From contig NZ_AZUN01000001.1 of NCBI RefSeq assembly GCF_000527095.1, forward strand, positions 1,426,001 through 1,490,000: DNA of 64,000 bases, given 5' to 3'. The first letter of the stretch is position 1. Each line of letters begins with the position of its first letter. Source of the DNA: Methylomicrobium lacus LW14 (lineage in GTDB: Bacteria > Pseudomonadota > Gammaproteobacteria > Methylococcales > Methylomonadaceae). Made by a program: the position numbers and the translations under genes. The notes under the pieces were generated by a model. It did no database searches and was not told the DNA's origin. It saw only the letters and a program-made list of their open reading frames with translations. Positions 50,880-59,600 of this stretch are shown here, piece after piece.

Positions 50880-51026
50880 CTAGACCCTTCGGCCTTGAAT
50901 CACACGCAGCACGATTATGATGATCGCGATAACCAATAGTATGTGAATGAACCCGCCTAGTGTATACGAGGAAACCAAACCCAGCAGCCAGAGGATAATT
51001 AGTAGGACCACTAATGTTTCAAGCAT
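50880..51026 (-). CDS. lmo0937-family small membrane protein
   Basis: A 48-residue protein with the family pattern MLETLVVLLIILWLLGLVSS then YTLGGFIHILLVIAI and a basic end QGRRV: two membrane helices. The ribosome site ACGGAGAAGCACAC precedes the ATG. Often found near CsbD and BON genes. Function unknown. Confidence 0.88.
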   Translation of the reverse strand: MLETLVVLLIILWLLGLVSSYTLGGFIHILLVIAIIIIVLRVIQGRRV

Positions 51027-51217
51027 GTGTGCTTCTCCGTAAGAGGCCGTCAATTGACGGCGTTATGAACCACAGATAAGAACATAAACCACACCGCGCT
51101 TTAACGGTTAGGTTAGCTCGTGTTCCGCTCCTGTGAGAAAGTTATTTGAGAGCATCTTGTTGCAGCAGTGCAGGCCAACCTATCCTGACTCGCCTGCACT
51201 GCTCAACAGTCACCGTT

Positions 51218-51406
51218 TCAGTCGTCTTTATTAATGGCATCCTTAATATCCTCCTTGAGATCGGCAAGGCCCGCCCGGGCCTTACCGACGTTCTTTTGGA
51301 CATTGCCTTCTATTTCCATACCTTTGTCGTCCAGTAACACCCCGGCGGCTTCCTTGACTTTACCTTTGGCTTCTTCGACTCGGCCTTTCACTTGTTCTTT
51401 GCTCAT
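51218..51406 (-). CDS. CsbD family stress protein (short)
   Basis: A 62-residue protein from ATG 51406 with ribosome site AGGAGACAGAC; the longer frame is unsupported. CsbD pattern: MSKEQVKGRVEEAKGKVKEA, GNVQKNVGKARAGLADLKED. Small charged helix bundle, general-stress induced in other bacteria. The second CsbD gene is at 52385. Confidence 0.87.
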   Translation of the reverse strand: MSKEQVKGRVEEAKGKVKEAAGVLLDDKGMEIEGNVQKNVGKARAGLADLKEDIKDAINKDD

Positions 51407-51630
51407 GTCTGTCTCCTGATGATTGTTAGCCATGACCACATGGTCATAACTTGAGTGTTGAATGATGTTTTCCATCGATCAGATAATATGGTACTCCTTC
51501 ATCCGTTCAGGGTCGGTTCGTCAGCAAACATAGGCCAGGGTTTTTCATCATGAACGCGGTTTTCCTATAGGCGGGATTCATCGCAGCGATGCGAATATAC
51601 CTAACTTCGAGATATATCGCCGATAGTGAT
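51407..51630. other. Divergent spacer, no gene
   Basis: Between the CsbD gene and the shared motif before the PRC-barrel gene. No supported frame. Confidence 0.4.
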
Positions 51631-51655
51631 GTTATGTGCAGTGCCGTACCGACTC
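51631..51655 (+). promoter_or_regulatory. Shared stress-gene upstream motif, copy 5
   Basis: TTATGTGCAG followed by TGCCGTACCGACT, 111 bases before the exported PRC-barrel gene. Confidence 0.55.
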
Positions 51656-51766
51656 TATATGGTGAGTTAGTTAAACTGTTTTTGTGTTCTTGAAACATCG
51701 CACCGTATCAAGTAAATCTCGAAATTTACCGGAATACCGGACATTTGAAAAAATTAGGAGGATAGT

Positions 51767-52312
51767 ATGAAAACATTCATTTCCATTGCGGTTGTGTCTT
51801 TTTTGAGTGCGGCATTCATGGGTAGCTCCTTTGCGGGTGGCGTCCAAGAGAAGCAACAGCAGCTTCAGGAGAAACAACAGGAGGTAAAAGAAAAGCAGCA
51901 TGAACTCAAGGAAGAGCGCCAAAAGGAATCGGTAGAGCGTACCGAGGAGGCCAACAAGTCGATGCAGCAAGTGAGTCGCGCCAGCAAGATCATCGGTACC
52001 AAAGTGAAAAATCCCAACGGGGAGAACCTCGGCGACATCAAGGACTTGGTGATCGATCCGGAGAGTGGCCAAGTGGTCTACGGAGTTGTTTCCTTCGGCG
52101 GTGTATTGGGCATGGGGGATAAACTGTTTGCCATTCCATGGGACGGGCTAAGTTGGAATCGTGATAAGCAGTATTACGTCCTCGATCTGGATAAAGAGAC
52201 CTTAAAAAAGGCCCCCGGTTTTGATAAGAAGCACTGGCCAGACACATCAAATAAATGGCAACGGTTGCGTGAAGAGATTAATCAATTTCCTTTCTATCAC
52301 CCCAAGGGTTGA
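51767..52312 (+). CDS. Exported PRC-barrel protein with coiled coil
   Basis: A 181-residue protein: signal peptide (to SSFAGG), then a Gln/Glu/Lys-rich coiled coil (residues 26-66: EKQQQLQEKQQEVKEKQHEL), then a PRC barrel (IIGTKVKNPNGENLGDIKDL, VVSFGGVLGMGDKLFAIPWD, LKKAPGFDKKHWPD). The barrel closely resembles the cytosolic protein at 40334. Predicted periplasmic, role unknown. Ribosome site TAGGAGGATAGT. Confidence 0.9.
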   Translation: MKTFISIAVVSFLSAAFMGSSFAGGVQEKQQQLQEKQQEVKEKQHELKEERQKESVERTEEANKSMQQVSRASKIIGTKVKNPNGENLGDIKDLVIDPESGQVVYGVVSFGGVLGMGDKLFAIPWDGLSWNRDKQYYVLDLDKETLKKAPGFDKKHWPDTSNKWQRLREEINQFPFYHPKG

Positions 52313-52384
52313 CGGAAAGGTCGGCTAGCATTAGCGATCTTTGGAATGGCGTTGCAATAATTATGAACTTAACGGAGAACAGAA

Positions 52385-52585
52385 ATGAGCTGGAATCGTA
52401 TAGAAGGCAATTGGAAACAAATCAAGGGTAAGGTTAAGGAAACATGGGGTGATTTGACCGATGACGAACTCGACCAAATCGCCGGTAAGCGCGATATACT
52501 CCTCGGCAAGATACAAGAGAAATACGGAATCGCGCAAGACGAAGCCGATAGGCGGATCAAGGAATTCGAGAAGTCTCTCGATTGA
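52385..52585 (+). CDS. CsbD family stress protein
   Basis: A 66-residue protein with the full CsbD/YjbJ pattern: WNRIEGNWKQIKGKVKETWG, LTDDELDQIAGKRDILLGKI, QEKYGIAQDEADRRI. Ribosome site CGGAGAACAGAA. Downstream of the exported PRC protein, possibly one unit, closed by a strong terminator. Confidence 0.93.
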   Translation: MSWNRIEGNWKQIKGKVKETWGDLTDDELDQIAGKRDILLGKIQEKYGIAQDEADRRIKEFEKSLD

Positions 52586-52603
52586 TCGTTTGTTTTCTGT
52601 CCA

Positions 52604-52640
52604 CTAAACAACCACCCGCTAAAGCGGGTGGTTGTTTAGT
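52604..52640. terminator. Strong terminator hairpin after CsbD
   Basis: Stem AAACAACCACCCGCT/AGCGGGTGGTTGTTT with a two-base loop; A and T tracts on both sides make it bidirectional. Confidence 0.85.
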
Positions 52641-52907
52641 ATCGAGTGCGTAAAACACCACGCCGACGGAGTAAAATAAACCTCCCGTAAGAAGGCAATA
52701 AAAGCCCGACATTGGCAAGACTCGCAACAAAGGCTTGAATGCAATTACGATCAGCCATCCCATCACGAGATAAATGGACACTTGGGTCGAGTTTTGACAG
52801 AACGGCCTTGCCTTGACCATTTGAGTCATGATAAAGCGCCGCGAATACATAAACCAAGATGAGAGGGTAACCCGGTAGATACTACGGCTGCCAAACAACA
52901 CAGCCAA
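52636..52907 (-). pseudogene. Hemolysin III / TrhA family fragment
   Basis: About 90 codons match the C-terminal half of the HlyIII/PAQR membrane family: IYLVMGWLIVIAFKPLLRVL, GFYCLLTGGLFYSVGVVFYA. The N-terminal helices and the conserved HxxWH end are missing; the frame runs into the CsbD terminator. A remnant. Confidence 0.78.
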
Positions 52908-52957
52908 GAGTTACTCCCCTAATAAAACTTTAGGGAAGTACCTCGTTGAGATCAAAA

Positions 52958-53494
52958 CTACCTTTTACCAATGTAAATCTGTGGAATTCCACTGAAAACG
53001 CCGAATACACTCAGCAGCCACAGCACCACCGCAATAATGACTACGATGTTCAAGATCTGCTTGACACGCGCATCCATTGGAATGTAGCTGTTGACCACCC
53101 ACAGCAGAATGCCGACGACGACGAGGGCCACCACCACCGAAAGCAATACCGGCGGAATTGCGCTCATGACACCAAATATGTTCAGCAGCCATAGCACCAC
53201 CGCGATAATCACCACGAGGTTCAGGATCTGCTTGATTCGTGACTCCATCGGGATGTAGGTATTGACCAGCCACAACAGCAAACCGACGACGATCAGGCTC
53301 ACCACTACCGAAACCAACCCCATAGGCAGTACGCCCAAAACGCCGAACGCACTCAGCAGCCACAGCACCACCGCGATGATCACCACGATGTTCAGTATCT
53401 GCTTGATGCGGCCATCCATCGGGATATAGTTGTTGACCAGCCACAGCAGCACGCCGACAACGATAAGTACGACTACAAGCGAAATTAAGTCCAT
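52958..53494 (-). CDS. Triple-repeat Thivi_2564-type membrane protein
   Basis: A 178-residue protein made of three 57-residue units (1-57, 58-114, 115-171), each with two membrane helices: VVVGVLLWLVNNYIPMD, then a K-Q-I-L-N linker and IVVIIAVVLWLLSAFGV. Each unit alone matches the small Thivi_2564 family, normally one unit of 50-60 residues. Ribosome site AGGAGCAAGGCC. The fusion gives six predicted helices. Role unknown; found with stress genes. Confidence 0.87.
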   Translation of the reverse strand: MDLISLVVVLIVVGVLLWLVNNYIPMDGRIKQILNIVVIIAVVLWLLSAFGVLGVLPMGLVSVVVSLIVVGLLLWLVNTYIPMESRIKQILNLVVIIAVVLWLLNIFGVMSAIPPVLLSVVVALVVVGILLWVVNSYIPMDARVKQILNIVVIIAVVLWLLSVFGVFSGIPQIYIGKR

Positions 53495-53632
53495 GGCCTT
53501 GCTCCTAAAATTAAATCAAATGATTGATGTAAAAAACCATTACTAACCGAATATTATCAACTCAATATCGGCATCGCCCTCCATGCTAAAGAGTGACCCA
53601 ACGTAAAACACACTAGGTCAGTCCCAAAAGCG

Positions 53633-56600
53633 TTAACCAAGCACCACACGCACCCGATGCAGTCGTCCGTCATCCTGTAAGGTAATGCTATTGCCGTTTG
53701 GCTGGCGTTCTCCGTCGAGTTCTATTGTGACCACACCGCGTGTCACTTCGTTAGGGTTCTCAACCGCGATTTCATAGCGCGTATTTTCGTGCTGATAAGA
53801 AATGCTGAAACTGCGCCAAGCCCTGGGAATACAGGGATCAAAGACCAATTGGTCGGCGCGGACCTGTAAGCCCAAGACCCATTCGATGCCGGCACGGTAA
53901 TACCAACCCGCAGCCCCCGTGTACCAGGTCCAGCCGCCACGCCGAACGTGCGGTGGCTCGGCATAGATGTCCGCCGCCAGCACATATGGCTCGACCTTAT
54001 AGGCGTAAACGCCGGTGCGGGTGGCCGTGCGCTTGATCGGATTGAGCATATGCAGCAGTTCCGCGGCTTGATCGCCGTCACCGAGCATGGCATAGGCGAT
54101 GACGGACCAGATCGCCGCGTGGGTATACTGCCCGCCGTTCTCCCGCACGCCTGGAGGATAGCTTTTGATATAACCGGGATCACGCTCGGTCTTGTCGAAA
54201 GGCGGTGTGAACAGCAACACCAGATCGTCGCCGTAGCGAACAAGATATTCCCGTACCGAATTCATCGCCCGCTGCGCGCGTTCGGCCTCGGCGGCACCGG
54301 AAATGACACCCCAGCTCTGCGCAATCGAATCGATGCGGCACTCGGCGTTGGCAGCAGAACCCAAGGGGCTGCCGTCATCGAAAAAGGCGCGCCGGTACCA
54401 TGCCCCATCCCAGCCTTCCGCCTCCACGGCGGCTTTCAGTTGGTTAGCGTGCTCGCGCCAGCGGCTGGCCCGCTCCTGCTCGCCCCTGCCCTCCGCCACA
54501 TGGGCGAATTCGGACAGCGTGGCGAGCAGAAACCAGGCCATCCAGACACTCTCGCCCTTGCCCTGGTTGCCGACCCGATTCATACCGTCATTCCAGTCGC
54601 CGCTCCCCATCAGGGGTAGACCGTGCCCCCCCGTTTTCAGGCTTAGGTCGAGCGCACGCGCGCAATGTTCGAAAAGGGTCGCGTGCTGCATCGACTGGGT
54701 CGGTTCGTAATAGGCGTCATCCTGTTCCGGCTCAAGCTGAGGCCCCTCCAGAAACGGCACGTCCTCCTCGAGCACGCCGGCATCGCCGCTTACCCTCACA
54801 TAGTGGGAGACGACATAGGGCAACCAAACCCGGTCGTCGGAAAAATGGGTACGCACGCCGCGGCCAGTGGGTGGATGCCACCAATGCTGCACATCCCCCT
54901 CGACAAACTGGCGCGATGCGGCGTGAAGGATGTGGGAGCGGGCCAGATCGGGCCGGGCGACCGCCAATGCCATGCAGTCCTGCAGCTGATCGCGAAAACC
55001 GAATGCCCCACCCACCTGATAGAACGCGGCCCTAGCCCACATCCGGCAACTCAGGGATTGATACAGCAGCCAGCGGTTCAGCAAGAGATCGAGCTCCCGG
55101 TCCGGCGTTTTCACCTGAACCTTGGCAAGCACTTGCTCCCACGCCTGCTTCACCTGGGCAAACGTTGTGGCTACCTTGGTTTCCCGGTAGCGCTGGACCA
55201 ACTCGCGGGCATGGGCACGATCTTTGCCTTGTCCCAACAGGAAAACAATCTCGGCCCGCCCGTTGGGCTCGAGTTCGATGACTGTCTTCAGCGCCGCGCA
55301 AGGATCCAACCCTGCACCAACGCGTTTTTTCAGCGCCTTGGGGCTCAGCAAGCCTACCGGTGCATCCAGGCTGCCGTTAGGGCCAATGAACTCAGTCCGA
55401 TTTGCAGTCCACCCGGTTTGCCGTCCAGCGAGATCGGCGAAAGCGATACGCTCGCCGAATTCCATGTCCCAGGGATTGACCGCAAACATGGCCCCGGTTT
55501 CCGGATCCATCTCGGTGATAACGTGAGATGCGGTCACCGTGCGCGAAGAGCCGAGCACCCACTCCACGTAAGCCGCAACCGTCAGACGGCGGGTTCGCCC
55601 CGAAACATTCGTCAAGGTCAAAGACGAAATCTTGACCGGATCGTCCGGGCTGACGAATTGCAGCAAGTCGCTATGTATCCCATGGGAGGCATGCTCGAAA
55701 CGACTATAGCCCTGCCCATGGCGAATCACATAACTCGTATTATCGACCCTGATCGGCAGAGCGGTCGGGCTCCACAATTCATTCGTTTCATCGTCACGCA
55801 AATAGAAAACTTCGCCGGGCGGATCGCTGACCGGGTCGTTCGACCAGGGCGTCAACTGGTTTTCGCGGCTGTTACCGCACCAGGTGCAGCCGCTGCCCAA
55901 CTCCGACACCGTAAAGCCAAATTCGGCATTGGCGATCACATTGATCCAGGGGGCTGGCGTCCACTGTCCTTTATCGAGCACGATCACGTATTCGCGCCCG
56001 TCTTCGACAAAACCACCGAGCCCGTTAAAAAATTCGAGCGGAGGGAGAGACAACGGTAGCGAATCCATTCCGGGAGTGGTCAACGCTTTCGGCGCAACGA
56101 AAGCTGCCGCCGGCCGCTGGTGTCTCAACAGTTGTTCGGCCAATGTGCCGCGATTGCTGGCCAGCACCGCGCGCGCGACCGTTTGCAGCATACGCCGTTC
56201 TTCGACCGAGAGCTGGTCGCCACGCAAGACAAAAATAGCACCCTGAATTTTATGTTCTTGATGAAACCAAAGCGCCTGTTTTTCCCGCACCATGCCCTCC
56301 AGCAAAGTCTGCAGGTCTCCAGCGTAAGAAAACTCTTTTTCATTCAAAATAACGACGTCAGCGGCGAGGCCTTTCATGCGCCAGTACTCGTGGGCGCGCA
56401 GTAATTGTTCGACGAGGATTCGATCTTCCGGTTCTGATATGCGCAGCAACACGATCGGGCGATCGCCCGAGATGCCATGCCGCCATAGCGAGGTGACATT
56501 CAACGTATTCAGCTGCATCATCCTGCCGGTTGGCCGAAGCGAGGGATCGGCGTAGACCAAGCGGTTGGCCAGATCCTGAAATAGCTGGGCTTCGTCGGGC

Positions 56601-59600
56601 TTGGTACGCAAATAATGCAGTTGCACATGGGCGTGAGTCCACGCCAGGGAAGACACGCGGTCGAACGCCGCCGCGTTGTGATATTTGTCGGCCAGCTCCT
56701 CCAGCGCCTGGCGTGACGCGGCGACCAGGGTAGTGAACGTGACGTGTTCGGTTGCGCCTGCCGCGATGCGAATCCGCGTGCGCAAACTGAAAATCGGATC
56801 GAGAACCGAGCCGACCGTGTTGGTCAACGGGCGCCCATCCATCACCGCGATCGGCTCCCGCAGCGTATGCCCACGCCCGATAAAACGGGCCCGGTCGGTT
56901 TCGTATTGGAGACCGTCTTCGGCTCCGACACAGGCCAACACATGCGCCGCCCAGAGGTTCGGGTCTCCGTCCGCACGCTGGCGCCGCCGTGCTATCAGCG
57001 CACAGGCCTGGGGAAAATATTCGGTCCGGACGAACAGGTTGGAAAAAGCCGGATGCGCGATGTCGGCCGGCAAGGGTGCGAGTACGATCTCCGCGTAAGA
57101 CGTGATCTCGATTTCCCGAGCCTGCATCCCGTTATTGGTCAGACTCAGGCGGCGGATTTCCGCATCATCCTCGGGCGAAACGAGGATCTCCAGCGTGCTG
57201 ACCATGCTGCCGTCCGTGCGGCTGATACGGGCGCGATCTTCGGCAAAAACCACCTCGTAGTCAGCGGGCGCCATCGTCGTCGGTTGATACCCGGCGGACC
57301 ATACCTGGCCGGTTTCAATATCGCGCAGATAGATATAATTCCCCCAGGCATCCCGCGTCACGTCTTCGCGCCAGCGTGTTACGGCCAAATTCTGGCAAAG
57401 GCTGTAACCCGATCCGGCGGCAGTGATCATCACCGCGTAACGGCCGTTGGAGAGCAAGTGCGAGGAAGGGACCAACGATGTGGGCGAAGGTACGCGCCGA
57501 ACGGGTGGCTGTGCCGATTCCTTGACTTCGGGAAGGTCCTGGAGGAATGGCAGGCAGAGGGCATCCGCGCCGCGCGGGATGCGTTCCTGCAGTAACAATT
57601 CGGCCGACTGGATCAACGGTGCCTGATGGAAGCGATGGCGCATTCTACCGTCATGGACTGCATTAGAGAAGGCCACCAAGGACATGCCCTGGTGGTGGGC
57701 CATATAACACCGCACCATCGCCATCCGCTGCCCACTTGCAAGCCGGATCGGGGTGAAATCCAGCGCTTCATAGAAGCCGAAGGGACCTAATGCGCCTTCC
57801 TTTTCCAGGCGCTGGAAGTTTTCCACGGCGGCATGCGGCAGGTACATTGAAGCCAAAGCCGTCGCGTAAGGGGCAATGACCAGATCTTCACCGAGCCCTC
57901 GCTTCATCCCCAAGCCGGGTACGCCAAAAGCGGAATACTGATAGGTGAAGAAAAGATCGCGTACATTGAAAGCTGACTCGGAAACCCCCCACGGCACGCC
58001 GCGTTCTTTACCATATTCGATCTGTCGCTTCACGACCAGCCGGCAGGTCTGATCGAGCAAACTGTAACGCGGCGTATAGGTCACCAGAGAAGGCATCAGA
58101 TATTCGAACATCGATCCCGACCACGACAACAGCACGGTACCATGCGCCGCACGTGTCACCCTGCGCCCAAGATGGAACCAGTGCAGGCTCGGCACATCAC
58201 GCTTGGCGATCGCGATAAAACTGGAGAGGCGCGCCTCGGAGGCCAATAAATCGTAATAGCTGTCATCGAGAGCCCCTTCCGTCACCCGATAACCCAGCGC
58301 AAACATATGCCGCACCTCATCATAGAGGAAGCGGAAGTCCATTTCGTGGAATAAGGCATCCAATTGTGCAGCCATGGCTTCCAGACGCTTCGTGAGCACT
58401 TCGGCCTGCTCTCCGGCGCGCCGCAGCATCATCGACAGAGTTTCCGGATCACCAGACAAAGCCAAGGGCTCTTGTGGCAATGCCTCAAGGTGAGCCAAAG
58501 CCAATGCATAGCTGTCGCCTAAGTCACACAGGTGAGTATCGAGACTCAACTCTTTCCGAAACGCCTCAAGCTGAAGGCCTTGCTCCTCCGTTTCAGCCCA
58601 AGCGTCCAGCTGACCCGCAAAATGGATCCAGGGAACCAGGCACTCCACATCACGTACATGAGAACGGATGTCATCGCGCAGCAGCGTAACCCACGCGAGC
58701 ACTTCACTGTCGCCGGAATCGCCCCGTTCATCGGCATAGGCGCTTGCCAGATCCTGTAGCGTGTCAACGCAGCCCGTCAACCGCCCCCACAGTCGACTCC
58801 ATTCTTCGTAGTCTATAGGCTGGCTCCCCAAAAGCTCTCCAAGAACGACGCCTTTTTGCCGCAGCTCTTTCAGACTCACGGTCAGCGTACGCCGGTCATC
58901 GGTGATGATGGCGAGCGAATCCATGAGTAGTCGATGAGTATCCGAAAGGCCTATCAACGCCGTGGAGAATGAAAGCGGTCGCCTCAACGTTTCCCGGCAT
59001 GCCTGGGCCAGCGCAAGTAAATGCCCAGCCAGATTGCCGCTGTCAACGGTCGAAACATAGCGGGGTTCCAGCATGTGCAGATCGCGGGTATCGTACCAAT
59101 TGTAAAAATGGCCGTGCAGGCGCGGCAGCGCGATCAGTGTCTTCAGTGTATCTTCGAGTCGGTCTACGGTATCACTCAAGCCTATCCAGCCGAAATCCCG
59201 GGCGCTTACCACTGACAACAGATACAGACCGAAATTGGTAGGCGAACTGCGATGGGCGATAACAGGTTGCGGGGTTTCCTGAAAATTATCGGGCGGTAAA
59301 TAGTGTTCCTCCTGGGTCACGAAGGTCGTGAAAAAGCGCCATATACGCCTTCCGATCAAGCGAAGTTGAACGTTATCCTCGGGCTGTAGCGTTTCAGCCA
59401 GATCCAGTCTGGGCGGAAGGCTCAATGCGCGGGCGATGACTGGCGCCAGCCACCACAATAACAGGAAGGGTGTAGCAAACCTGATGCCCGCCGGATTGAA
59501 AAGCACTACTACGACACTGGAGGCAATGGCGACCGTAGACGAGATGCTCAGGGGCCGAATCAGATTCTTCATCGTATGACTTGCCGCTGCCTTTGCCTGC

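Noticed and set aside
54665..56059. Long plus-strand frame (464 codons) opposite the glucan synthase
   Set aside because: It is antisense to strongly conserved GH94 sequence and lacks any domain or start signal.
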